64,000 nucleotides of DNA from Astropecten irregularis (taxonomy: Eukaryota > Echinodermata > Asteroidea > Paxillosida > Astropectinidae): NCBI GenBank assembly GCA_963971285.1, contig OZ020244.1, positions 31,248,001 through 31,312,000 of the forward strand, in the 5' to 3' direction. The position numbers and the translations under genes were made by a program. The notes beneath the pieces are model-generated. The model worked only from the letters and a program-made list of their open reading frames with translations. It did no database searches and was not told the DNA's origin. Of the stretch, positions 23,147 to 32,930 are shown piece by piece (position 1 is the stretch's first letter; each line of letters begins with the position of its first letter).

Positions 23147-23639
23147 GCATTGCTTGACGGGAAACAGAAAGTTCAATGCTAGCAAGATCCAGTTTCGTGG
23201 AACAGCGAAAAAGTCTAATTGTGCACAGGCTTAATATGTATGATAAGGGATTTCACGCTAACGCAAGCTGCATATTGAAACTTGTCACGAACCCTAGAGC
23301 AAACGCAGAATATGATGTTGATTGTGTATTAAAGTTACCGGTACCCTGCAGTGGGCACCACCATTAAATTATGCCTTGCTTGCAGTGTATGTGCGTGGTA
23401 TATTGTCGAATGGGGGGGGAGGAATGGTTTTTTAATCACCCTTCCAAGTTCAAGTTATTAATAGCTGGCACTATAGATAGGCATAGTGATGTAGCCTGCC
23501 GTACCGAAATGAACTCAAATTCATTTTAGAGGACTACAACCGAGTACGCAAATAGCTCTCACCAAACGAATAGAAAATGGCCCAGGCATGTTCTTTTTCA
23601 AACTGATGATGTGCTCTTAAATTGGTTTTGTTCATTTTT
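23147..23639. other. No gene recognised
   Basis: Unassigned sequence. Confidence 0.4.
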
Positions 23640-23735
23640 TTTTCTTCACTGTGCGAAACTGTCGCAAACTGCTCATCAACCAGAAAAAAAATGACCTGAA
23701 ATACACAAAATGCTGAGTCAGGAGGGCCTGCTCAC
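23640..23735. mobile_element. L-family fragment
   Basis: AAACTGCTCATC, AATGACCTGAAAT and CAGGAGGGCCTG are shared with 32750-32900 and 42275-42440. Confidence 0.5.
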
Positions 23736-23781
23736 ACAAAGGCCAGGAACAAAACATCATGGGCCCTTCTAACTCTTTGAG

Positions 23782-23895
23782 TATGGGAGACACATTCCCA
23801 TTGGGTCATGCACAGTCTTTTACTGACCTAATTCTAAACATCCTCCAAACCAATGAACTTGAAATTGACATAATTATTCATATTGAGAGAATCCT
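23782..23895. mobile_element. W-family repeat
   Basis: Reverse copy of 10265-10385, sharing CATCCTCCAAACCAATGAAC and TTGAAATTGACATAAT. Confidence 0.6.
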
Positions 23896-23922
23896 CTGTC
23901 TAATATTAAAATGTGGACATTT

Positions 23923-24290
23923 AAGGTAGTATCATACTTTTGTTTTTATCAAAGAAATACAGATTCATGGGCAAAAATATCATGGAAGATACATAACAGT
24001 CATCTGTGAAAATTTCAGTCCCATATGATGCCCACTTTTTGAGAAAACAGTGAAAAACGGCCACAGTATTTCTTAAGCCTTTTCTCTTTTATTTTTGATC
24101 CTTTAAAAGATCAAACAGATTTCCGGTCGTTGTTTTACTAATTTCTGGGTAAATACAGCGTTTCAGGGGGAAACATTTTAACGGTATGTTTCTACCACCA
24201 CCAGTTTCATACCCTGTAAGTTATATGTAAATCTGTGAACATTTCTGTTTTGGTTTCTTACCAAAGTATGATACTACCTTTAAACTACAA
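23923..24290 (+). mobile_element. A-family element
   Basis: Complete, one of the clearest copies. Left AGGTAGTATCATACTTTTG, centre CCTTTAAAAGATC, right CCAAAGTATGATACTACCT followed by TTAA. Confidence 0.9.
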
Positions 24291-25100
24291 CTTAACAACT
24301 ACAAATCACAAAACAAGTAATGACATGAATGCTAAAATACTGTAAATGTGATTTTAAAGATCTCTTGATCAGGCACCGTTCTAGAGCCAATATTTTTTTC
24401 GGGGGCTAGACCCTTCTTCTAACACTCGCTTCTGTTGGTCTTATTAGTAGTAGAATATAGTTTAGCCTACACAACATGTCATGTTTCTCATGTAATTGGC
24501 TCGTAATAACTGAAAAGTCCAACAATTTTTTTTTTCAATTTAATTTTGAAAATTTAAATTTTTTTTTTTTTTTTTTTTTGGGGGGGGATGGGCTAGACAC
24601 AATTTGGGGGTGCTCAACCCCCTCCTCCCCCAAAAAAACTGCCAGGTGAACAAGATTACCAAACTAAATAACATTCTGTCCTGTATATAACCTTAGCAGG
24701 ATTGGGTAATTCTAAAGGAGAAATTGAAACGTTCGGCCTCCATACAAATGGAAATTGCATGTACACGTGTGCATTCATAATAAATGTACATGAGGATTTA
24801 ACACCATACATAACATGGCGAGCAAATTTGCATTACCGGTATACATAACAGCACCCGTGGGTTTACTTATATGTAAATGTTAAGTCAGGCGTACTCATAC
24901 TGTCTAATTTTAGTTTAGGTCAGAATTTTGATTTTAATTAACAGCTTGATTGAAATGAACCCCAAGAGAGTCTATATTTAAAAAAATAAAATTGTCTGAA
25001 ATTTGTTTATGCAACCTATGAATCAAGTTTAGATATATCTGACTACGTACATTGTATATATGGCATTATTTGGTGGAAATCAATTTTTGTGTAACTATAT
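24291..25100. other. No gene recognised; T- and G-rich patch
   Basis: 24375-24650 has a long T run followed by seven G, and repeated GGGCTAGAC. It may be a worn transposon but its ends are unclear. Confidence 0.4.
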
Positions 25101-25607
25101 AGTGGCCATCCATAAAGTATGTACGCACGAAGGGGGGAGGGGTTTGTTACCGATGCGTACACCATGCGTACAGGGGGGGGGGGAGGGGGGGGGTTGAGGA
25201 CAATGCGTACCGTATGCAAACAAAAAATCTGCATAATCATTTCGCGCGAAAAGATGAGAGGAAAAAACGAGAAAAAAACACCGGGATTGATTTGTTTTTT
25301 GTTCTTTTTGTCTTATTCAACATAACAAAAAATAGTCAAATATACATCTGTAAATGTATAAAAACCTGTTGGTCATTCATTTCAGAATTTGAAAGTGACG
25401 TCCCAATAACGGTACCGGCCCAGATTACTGTGACATTTGAATGATGCTAAAGCAAGGTACCACGAGAAGTGAAAAACTTAATGTGGAATGCGTATACGTA
25501 CAGGGGGGAGGGGGGTTGGGACCACTGCGTACGCCATGCGTACAGAGAGGGAGGGGGGGGTCAAAAAAGTTGGCATTTTGTGCGTATGTACTTTATGGAC
25601 GGCCCCA
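25101..25607. mobile_element. Q-family inverted-repeat element
   Basis: The ends GGCCATCCATAAAGTATGTA and TATGTACTTTATGGACGGCC are inverted repeats. Subterminal ATGCGTAC words adjoin G-rich runs on both sides. Frames at 25119-25325 and 25441-25668 are by-products. It ends about 33 bp before the first ARH-like exon found. Confidence 0.8.
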
Positions 25608-25639
25608 TATCACATTTCGCTTTTTCTGTTCTCACATAG

Positions 25640-25857
25640 GTTCTCACAAACCCGAAGTATACAAGTGATCCGCACGGAGCCTCACAGGGATTATGGGATA
25701 GGTCACATGACGACCTGGACAGCGAGTCTTGCGACCACCTTGCAGACAACGCAGCCATCGTGCGAGCGGCCATATTGGGTGTGCCGCAATTTCACAACCT
25801 GAAAGAGGTCGTGAACAACACTACGAGAATTTGCAAAGCTACACACTATGATCCTAG
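25640..25857 (+). CDS. ADP-ribosylglycohydrolase-like protein, internal exon (first one found)
   Basis: This exon opens after the acceptor TTCTCACATAG and closes before the donor GTATGT. It starts in phase 0 and ends two bases into an arginine codon. It encodes 72 complete residues. The middle reads NAAIVRAAILGV and the end THYDPR, matching the ARH/DraG-family landmarks usually seen as NGAxMRxxxLG and THxDPRC. Family members hydrolyse ADP-ribose links on proteins or small molecules using two Mg ions. The usual NG is NA here. The upstream exon or exons, with the glycine-rich start and the first acidic metal cluster (FTDDT-like), were not found in the window; a long intron or a start beyond the left edge would explain that. 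A 507-bp inverted-repeat element ends only about 33 bp before the exon. Frame continuity with the next three exons makes the call firm; the ARH subclass is not resolved. Confidence 0.85.
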
Positions 25858-25880
25858 GTATGTTCATCTGTGTCTAAGTC

Positions 25881-25998
25881 CGAGAGCATGTTTGTTTAAT
25901 GCAAAGGATATCCTGCGGATCTGGATCCCATTTAGCATACCCTGCATAGGACTTGGATCCGCAAATCCGGGATCTTTTGCATTTAACAAACAGGCCCC
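25881..25998. mobile_element. I-family inverted-repeat element, intronic
   Basis: Ends CATGTTTGTTTAATGCAAAG and CATTTAACAAACAGGCCCC. The interior matches 18439-18560 (CATACCCTGCATAGGA). It lies in the intron after the first ARH-like exon found. Confidence 0.82.
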
Positions 25999-26336
25999 AA
26001 TTGAACTTCATTTATCATTTCAAATTAAATTAACTGGAGATTATGGAGAGGGTATTGTTTTACAAATTTGATGGAAATGTAAGAAAAACTCGAGATCTGC
26101 GTCTGTCTGCAACAGAACATAACAAATTTAGCTTTTCTGCAACATGCTGTTTAAATAAAATTGTACATCTGCAACATTTTATACCAAATATGAATATGTA
26201 GGTTTTATTAAGGAAGTAAATAAAGACAGTGTTGATTTCTTTTATCTGTAACCTGATTGGTCAGAAGTTCTGCATTTAATTAGCATAAATTTCCTTCCAG
26301 TGCCTAGAGAGGGCAGGCTCATGTGCCCCCTTTTGT

Positions 26337-26395
26337 TAAAGGGTGCACCACACTAAATAGCTCCAAAATCAATGCACCGAGCTCATTATCATACT
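26337..26395 (-). mobile_element. J-family end fragment
   Basis: AAAGGGTGCACCACACTAAATAG followed by CCGAGCTCATTA is the reverse of the J right end. Confidence 0.5.
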
Positions 26396-26811
26396 GTGTG
26401 TACCCTCAAACGTTTTTAAAATATGCAATTTGGGGGGTCGTGCAATTAATATATTGTGTAATTATGACGGGTTATCACAACCTGGCGGTTCAGTGCTTCA
26501 GCTTGTTGTGGAGACTTGAGATATTTTGGCTTAAAATGTAGCCCTACATTGTTTTGAACGTGGAGGGTTGCTTCATAAAAACCTGCCGGAAGTTGGTTTG
26601 GGAAAGTGGACATTTTGGTTTTTTTTATTCCTTTGGGCAATCAGTACAAAATCTGATTGGCTAACGTACCACATATTGAAAGGAATCAGATAGATGAGGG
26701 TTCAAACTTTTTTTTGAATTATTGCACAAGACATTGAAAGACTTCTGAATGGGATTTTTTGAACTGTGAAGTTGAAGTATTTTACACTAATGTCAATAGG
26801 ACTCTGTGTAG

Positions 26812-27288
26812 GTTGCACCCAAGTAAATAAACTCCCATAGACAACAGTGATAAATGCTAACACTTCAAAAATCATTTAAAAATATACAGAACTCTCACAG
26901 CTGTTCAAGTTGCACAGAAAAATGATGATGTCACCTTTCATTTTCTTTTCATTTGATGGTGGGTTGACCATTAAATTTTTGAGATATACTCATTCTCAGC
27001 TGACCACCCCTAAAACAAGGTATGGATCACTCCAGTCAAAGAAGCCATTTTCAAAAAAACATCCCTCTGCAAAGAAGCTCAAATAGACCCACTTTCTCAC
27101 CAAGTTGCATCAAAAATGGTCACAAATGGAAGCAGAAAGTCCAGGCAGGAGGTCCAGAGCCATATGTATTCAATCCCTTAATTTCAGGGCTCTCAGAACT
27201 CTCTCATTTATAATATATTGAGTGCTTAACTTTTATTAATGAGCTCGGCAGATGAATTTTGGGACTATTTAGTTGGGTGCACCCTTTA
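26812..27288 (+). mobile_element. J-family element, intronic
   Basis: Begins GGTTGCACCCAAGTAAATA and ends TATTTAGTTGGGTGCACC, near-perfect inverted repeats. Matches 12359-12827 along its length. Confidence 0.82.
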
Positions 27289-27864
27289 TTGTTGTGGGTT
27301 TCCAAATAGCTTCATCACTACCTTAGAGGGTTGGATCTAGTAGACAGAAAAATCAACGAAACAAGAAATGATCTGAGATGTTTGCTCTGCAATTAAGTAA
27401 CATCCACCTCCCCCAGATCACAAGCAAGGGATTGAACTCACCTCAATCAAAAAAAACCTTCATTTAAATGGAAATAAACCAAGCTATCAATATTGCATAT
27501 GTGCTGGAAAGAATTATAAGGGATTTATCTGGGATTTTGCGTAGGGGATTTCTCTGTAGTAAACCTGTAAGAAAGATAGCGTAGCGATAGGGTAGATTTG
27601 AATATCATGAGGTATATAAACACTTGAGAAATGGACATATATTTATGCATGGGATTTACAATCCCATTTGGGTTAAACCAGGATGGTCGTGTTTTCATTA
27701 TTTGTTCATCCATTTTCCATTTTTCATTTTTCCATTTTGTTTTTTGATGGGGCAACGTGTTGAATTTCAGGATTGTCTGGCATGGAATCTCAAAGTAGAA
27801 ATCGAACTAGCGGTAAACTGTGATGATTACTGGCAACTTTCTCCCACCCCTTGCCCAAACTTAA

Positions 27865-28222
27865 AGGTATAATACACGATTGGTAAAGGTCACAGAAAAC
27901 AGCACGCACATCTAATCCAGCATGTACACGTATATAAAATAATAAACCTGTGAAAATTTGAGCTGAATTGGACATCTGAGTCCTGAGAAAATAGCAAAAA
28001 AAAAAAAAATTCTTAAGAAAGATGAAGAATGGTTTTGATCTTACCCCGAGATCAAAACTGTTTTCGGTCTTTGTTTGACTAATTTCTGGATAAATACAGC
28101 ATTTCAGGCGGAAATATTTCTGCGGTATGTTTCTACCAGCACCATCTTCATACTCTGAAAGTTATTTGTAAATATGTGAGCATTTCTGTTTGGGTATGTT
28201 ACCAATCCTGCACTCTACCTTT
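27865..28222 (+). mobile_element. C-family element, intronic
   Basis: Starts AAAGGTATAATACACGATTG. Its left half is unlike A, its centre is GATCTTACCCCGAGATC, and its right half (TCTGGATAAATACAGCATTT onward) is nearly that of A. It ends CTGCACTCTACCTTTAA. Confidence 0.75.
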
Positions 28223-28351
28223 AAAAAGCTTCAGTACTTGGCTATGAGTGGGCAGAAAGCTCACAGTGAGGAAGTTAACATTCTCGTCTCTCTTTGGGTT
28301 TTTTTAACTTGCTATGGTTTGATTGTCACAATGTCGTCTTTTGTTATCCAG

Positions 28352-28555
28352 ATGTCAGGCAAGCTGCGTGGTTTTGTCAGTTCTCATTGCCCTGTTACTC
28401 CAGAACAACCAAAACTTGTCCGCATCCTCCGAGTCGGAAGCATCCTTTCTGACTTCCATCGTTGACACGGCGACCGATATGGGAAGGAGGCATCTGTCGG
28501 AGGCTGCGCACCTGCAGGATTTTGACAGCTTCTGCAATCTGCTAGACTTTGCCAG
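28352..28555 (+). CDS. ADP-ribosylglycohydrolase-like protein, second exon found
   Basis: The acceptor is TTGTTATCCAG and the donor GTAAAG. The first base completes the AGA arginine left open by the previous exon, giving DPR followed by CQASCVVLSVLIALLLQ. That is the conserved ARH core helix after the THxDPRC motif, with the cysteine in the expected place. The rest (DMGRRHLSEAAHLQDFDSF and nearby) is the variable acidic helical region found in this part of ARH proteins. The exon ends in phase 2. The intron before it is about 2.5 kb and holds at least three inverted-repeat elements. No internal stop lies in the coding frame. Confidence 0.85.
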
Positions 28556-28740
28556 GTAAAGGTTATTGGGCGCTGTGGCTTGTGTGTCAGATTGGTGGTC
28601 GGGTGGGTCCCCTGCCGTCAAAACCTCCTGAGCTTGGCCTTAAATCCCCTACTTGAGTCCGCAAGATGTCTTTAATTCTAGATTGAAAGGTACAGGGTTG
28701 TTGAAGCACTTTTGAGGAAATCTTGGTATCATCACCAGGA

Positions 28741-29237
28741 TTTTAGGGATAACTAAATAACGAGTAATGATATGAATCGCCAATCTCTGTGCTATCATTT
28801 AGAAGTGCATCAAACAGCGAGGAAGTTCCGTGTTCATCATTTTGTGGAATCAAACAAATTATGACCATTAAAGGGCATGTACACCAGTGGTAAAGGTGAC
28901 AAAGCAGCTGCAGGCTTCTCATAATTTGATTTGCTATGGAATAAAAAACAAACGTGTGAAATTTTCAGCTCTATTGTTCACTGGAAACAGTAGAAAACAG
29001 CGAAAAACATTGCAATTGTTACGCTGGGAATAGCCGTCTAAATTTTTTTTTTTTCCAAGATCAAAAATGTGTTGGTGTTGGTTTTACACCTTTCTGGATA
29101 AATACAGCATTTCAGACAGAAACATTTTTACAGTATGTTTCTACCATTATTGTCTTCATACCCTGTAAGTGTAAGTTATATGTAAACCTGTGAACGCTTC
29201 TGCTTTGGTTTGTTTTCAGTATTGTATAGGCCCTTTA
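28741..29237 (+). mobile_element. B-family element, intronic, with upstream flank
   Basis: The element proper starts at about 28870 (TTAAAGGGCATGTACACC) and ends GTATAGGCCCTTTAA near 29237. Its left half is distinct and its right half A-like. The first 305 bp of this interval, flank plus left half, are repeated at 29662-29967. Confidence 0.75.
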
Positions 29238-29590
29238 ATGGTAGTATCATACTTTGGTAAGAAACCAAAACATAAATATTTAAAGATTTGCATATAACTT
29301 ACAGAGTATGGAGATGGTGATGGTAGATACATACTATTAAAAAATGTTCTGCCTGAAATGGTGAAAATCTTTTTGATCTTTAAAAGATGCTCTTAAAAGC
29401 TCTCTTAAAAGATCAAAAATAAAAGAGAAAAGACTTAAGAAATACTGTGGCCGTTTTCACTGTTTTCTCAAAAAGTGGGCATCGTATGGGACTCTTATTT
29501 TTACATATTACTTTTACTATATCTTCCTTGATATCTTTGCTCATGAATCTGTATTTCTTTGACAAAAGCCAAAGTATGATATTACCTTTA
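29238..29590 (-). mobile_element. A-family element, intronic
   Basis: Reverse copy with a partly doubled centre (AAAGATGCTCTTAAAAGCTC). Its end forms one arm of the hairpin at 29576-29662. Confidence 0.82.
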
Positions 29591-29662
29591 AAACACTTTG
29601 GATTGTCAAAACAGACTTGATGTCTGTTTTGACAATCCAAAGTGTTTTAAAGGTAATATCAT
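29576..29662. repeat. Perfect 41-bp-arm hairpin
   Basis: Arms 29576-29616 and 29622-29662 are exact reverse complements around the loop TTGAT. The outer parts are the A-family end sequences ATGATATTACCTTTAA and TTAAAGGTAATATCAT. Confidence 0.95.
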
Positions 29663-29967
29663 TTTAGGGATAACTAAATAACGAGTAATGATATGAATCG
29701 CCAATCTCTGTGCTATCATTTAGAAGTGCATCAAACAGCGAGAAGGTTCCGTGTTCATCATTTTGTGGAATCAAACAAATTATGACCATTAAAGGGCATG
29801 TACACCAGTGGTAAAGGTGACAAAGCAGCTGCAGGCTTCTCATCGTTTGATTTGCTATGGAATAAAAAACAAACGTGTGAAATTTTCAGCTCTATTGTTC
29901 ACTGGAAACAGTAGAAAACAGTGAAAAAACATTGCAATTGTTACGCTGGGAATAGCCGTCTAAATTT
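29662..29967 (+). repeat. Second copy of the 305-bp intronic block
   Basis: Near-identical to 28741-29045, with about six or seven differences by eye. It starts exactly where the hairpin ends and stops just after TAGCCGTCTAAATTT. Confidence 0.9.
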
Positions 29968-30104
29968 ATATATCTGTTTTGATGTACCATTCATAAACCA
30001 GTATTGGGTTTTTTTTAATCTGTGAGCAGCTGTGATAAATTGACATGGAAATGTCACTCTTGTCCCTCTGATTGTTTTCAATTTGGAATGTTGTCTGTTT
30101 CCAG

Positions 30105-30194
30105 CTGGTCCAGGCTGTGTCCTAACCGATGTAGTTATACATTCAAGCCCATGGCATCTGCTCTCATTGCCCTCAGGTCTGGTATGCACTTCAG
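30105..30194 (+). CDS. ADP-ribosylglycohydrolase-like protein, third exon found
   Basis: This 90-base exon lies between the acceptor TTGTCTGTTTCCAG and the donor GTAAGC, phase 2 at both ends. Joined to its neighbours it encodes SWSRLCPNRC followed by SYTFKPMASALIALRSG. The latter corresponds to the ARH segment normally written GYT[YF]KxxxxxxxALR, which precedes the C-terminal metal-binding loop. The exact phase match on both sides is the strongest evidence that so short an exon is real. The 1.5-kb intron before it contains a duplicated 305-bp block and a long perfect hairpin. Confidence 0.82.
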
Positions 30195-30287
30195 GTAAGC
30201 CAAAGTTTTTGCCGATTTGTACACTCGACCAAAATGTTATCTCAGAATCTTATAGTTTTAATACTCTGGGCATTGATATCGATGCTT

Positions 30288-30502
30288 AGCACAAAAAAAT
30301 GCTTAGCACAAAAAAGGCTTGCCCAAATAAAACAAACCACCATTGAAAATTCGATGTGATATTCATGGTCAGCAACGACAGCCAAAGAACAATTGCAAGT
30401 GATACACAACACATGGAAATTTGGTTGTTAATCCTGTTTTTTATTAAGACAGAAATGTCATGCTTAGCGATTTTATGTGCTAAGCAGCTCTATGAAATTG
30501 TG
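30288..30502. mobile_element. D-family element, intronic
   Basis: From GCTTAGCACAAAAAAATGC to TAAGCAGCTCTATGAAATTG. The interior matches 5416-5601. Confidence 0.75.
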
Positions 30503-30794
30503 ATGAGTCAAGTCGGAGTGGCTTGATTTGAGTTTGGTCATTTGTTGCTTGTGACCCGAGGGGAGGTGTTTGGCAATTGTAATTCAAGTCAACACACAAT
30601 TGTTGTTGACGTTGCGGATGATTTGTATTAGGGCTGATCAGGAAACCCTGGCATTGCCCTCCAAAAGTTTTAAACCTTTACTGTGATTAATCTTCCATGG
30701 TTATACTGGTATCCTGAAAAGCCATTTGCGAGTGAAATCTGAAAAGTATCTGGCTCACAGACTTCTTTCATTGCACATCAAACACCCCAGTTTG

Positions 30795-31012
30795 AATTTC
30801 CCAGACTAAAGGCTATTGCTATATCACATGATTTGGGGCAAGCTTATTTGCATAGGGGTACCCATCTCTGGAATGAACTGGTTCCTTTGTGCCATTCTTA
30901 TCCATTATGAATAGCGCATTGGTGCAGGACGTCTGTTATGTAACTAAGCAAAAGCTTGCCCCGAATCATGTGACATAGCAACATTGTCTTTAGTTTGGAG
31001 AATTTAGGTCCT
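30795..31012. mobile_element. X-family inverted-repeat element, intronic
   Basis: TCACATGATTTGGGGCAAGC and GCTTGCCCCGAATCATGTGA pair. The complementarity extends outward to GACTAAAGGCTATTGC against ACATTGTCTTTAGTTTG. Related fragments are at 7350 and 32025-32110. Confidence 0.75.
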
Positions 31013-31159
31013 TGATGTTTACATAGAGTAAAATAATTAAGTGTACTGGATATTGTTAAATTTTAACTCGCGGAAGGCTTATTGCCGATCTCAAGTCCAC
31101 TCTGCTGTCATCACTGGGATTAACGCGCAACTAAACATTAACGTGGTGGCGTGGGGAGT

Positions 31160-31453
31160 CAGGTTGGCGTTGGGGAGTTAGGTTGGCATAGCGGTTCTTT
31201 CCTCGCCTTGCACCTCTGTGGACCGGGTTCAAGTCCGGCTCGGTTCACAAGTGGATTTGGGTTTTCAGTCCATGCCTGATTCCGTGGGTTTTACCCAGAA
31301 TATTACTCTGGGGTTTTCCTCCCACCTCTAAAACTGTATCTTCTTCTCATCATCTTTCCACAACATGTTTCATCAGGCTTGCGAGCTACAGTGCCTTGGT
31401 CACTTTTGAGGAATCCTTGGTGTCATTACCAGAAATAAATAATAATAATAATA
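31160..31453 (+). mobile_element. tRNA-headed SINE (type 4) next to the terminal ARH-like exon
   Basis: The head is degraded but keeps a B box (ACCGGGTTCAAGTCC). The body has CATGCCTGATTCCGTGGG and TACTCTGGGGTTTTCCTCCC. The tail is AATAAATAATAATAATAAT, ending about 28 bp before the coding exon at 31482. Reverse copy at 56455-56670. Confidence 0.75.
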
Positions 31454-31481
31454 ACATTTTTGTCTCACATCTTCCTCCCAG

Positions 31482-31674
31482 GACGGCCATTTCTCAGCTT
31501 GTCATGTATGGACGGGACAGCCCGAGCAATTCCAGCGTGACCGGAGCCATCCTTGGCTGTCACTGGGGCTATCGCAGACTGCCCAAGGACTGGGTGTCGG
31601 GTCTTCTACCCAAACAGACCCAATGGCTGGACGTCAGGATCAACTCCCTGTTAGACATGATGGCCATACCCTGA
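31482..31674 (+). CDS. ADP-ribosylglycohydrolase-like protein, terminal coding exon with altered metal motif
   Basis: The acceptor is CATCTTCCTCCCAG, entered in phase 2, and the frame ends at TGA. The exon encodes TAISQLVMY then GRDSPSNSSVTGAILGC, WGYRRLPKDWVSGL and a WLD-containing C-terminus. ARH relatives have [EG]GGDxD[ST]NGAxAGALLGC here, followed by the aromatic and LPxDW segment, so placement is secure. The family's second metal-binding aspartate is proline here, and NG is NS. The first aspartate and the following serine are kept. Vertebrate ARH2 (ADPRHL1) is a known pseudoenzyme of this fold, so loss of catalysis is plausible, but the missing N-terminal cluster must be seen first. A SINE tail ends about 28 bp before this exon and another SINE begins about 25 bp after the stop. 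The first AATAAA I noticed downstream is near 33447. Confidence 0.86.
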
Positions 31675-31699
31675 TGCCATTCCGTCTGAAATTGAATTT

Positions 31700-31858
31700 A
31701 TGGCTTCTGACTGCCAAACGAACAAAGATGATATTGACTATTGGGGTCACCACCAACGTAGGGCTGGATGGCTCAGTTGGTAGAGCGCCCGTACGGTATT
31801 CAGGAGGTCGCCGGTTCGAATCCCGCTCCAGTCAAATGTTTCTTTGTTCACTTTTCAA
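31700..31858 (+). mobile_element. tRNA-headed SINE (type 2) just after the ARH-like stop
   Basis: It carries TATGGCTTCTGACTGCCAAA, then GGCTGGATGGCTCAGTTGG, an anticodon-like loop and GCCGGTTCGAATCCCGC, then TTCTTTGTTCACTTTTCAAT. The tRNA-like part (31763-31836) is well preserved and may be called as a tRNA by software. It probably lies in the 3' untranslated region. Confidence 0.8.
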
Positions 31859-32024
31859 TGAAATTGAAGAAGGCACAATCCCAACTAGTCCTTGGATTGA
31901 TGGACAATTTCTAGAAAAAATTTCCAACCCCAAAACTTTATGAGTTGACGAGGAAGTACATCCCTGGAGAAATTTCTTTGTGTATTTAGTTGGAAGAACG
32001 TCTGGTAAACTGACTTAATTTCAT

Positions 32025-32110
32025 TGCGTTTGCACAATCAAAACTCATATTTCCCTGACTAAAACAAACTGTTGCCATATCATGCAAGTCCAGTGTAATC
32101 AAGCTCTTGC
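32025..32110. mobile_element. X-family related fragment
   Basis: TTTCCCTGACTAAAACAAAC, GCCATATCATGCAAG and CAAGCTCTTGCCC resemble the ends of 30795-31012. Confidence 0.4.
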
Positions 32111-32234
32111 CCATTGTTGTTTTTTATTGTTGGTGTTTTTTGTTTGTTTGTTTGTTGTTCTGTGTGTGAGGGTAATTCAAACCCAATCTGGAAAGAATGT
32201 GTTTGGTCAGCTCTTACAGTATGCAACTGTACGA

Positions 32235-32354
32235 GGTGTCGATTTCACGAAGCCCGTTGCTGGAGTTACGAAGGATATAGCCCATCGTATCCAACATAGG
32301 GCTGCATTGGATCACATTGATGGCAAGTTACAATGAGTTTGGTGAAATCGACCC
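32235..32354 (+). mobile_element. P-family inverted-repeat element
   Basis: The ends GTGTCGATTTCACGAAG and GTTTGGTGAAATCGACCCC are partly complementary. Copies at 56690-56842 (reverse) and 63090-63228. Confidence 0.75.
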
Positions 32355-32749
32355 CAGTGTCCGTAGTCTGGGGAATTGTAATGTCATCTGTGCATTTGTA
32401 ATTAGTTTGGGTCAGTGTACCATACGGAAATCAGAATTGATTTGCATATTGAGGTATCTCGGCCATTCCATCTCTTCCTCAGCTGAAAGGAAAACAAAAT
32501 CATCTTGATTTCTGAATTTTGTTAGTTTTCTGATTTGTGTTGCTTTCAAAGCTGCCACTTGATGTGGTCATAAACTATATGTTACTATTCAGTACAAACA
32601 TTGAAGTTGTGTGTGGAGTTTACAGTAAGGGTAGGAAGGCCCCATACTGTTTGGATACATATCACAAACATACATGAATGTCCAGTTGTGGTATAGATTT
32701 GTTCTGTGGATTTTTGTTACACACTTACTTTTTACTGATAATGTACGTG

Positions 32750-32930
32750 TTTATTAGTAATCATTTTCAATACAAGTGATAAACTGCAGCTGCAAACTGC
32801 TCATCGGCCTAAATAATGACCTGAAATTTCTTGAAATGCTTGGACGGTTCGGAGGGCCTGACACGTTTCGATCCTAGCAGGATCTTTTTTAACATCGAAG
32901 GCTAATTGACAAAAGGATAGGAACATGCAA
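32750..32930. mobile_element. L-family element
   Basis: AAACTGCTCATCGGCC, ATGACCTGAAATTTC, GAGGGCCTGACACGTTTCGA and the palindromic GATCCTAGCAGGATC recur at 42275 and 42665. Confidence 0.65.

Noticed and set aside
31763-31836. tRNA gene with GGT anticodon
   Set aside because: Repeated with shared non-tRNA flanks elsewhere in the window, so it is a SINE head.
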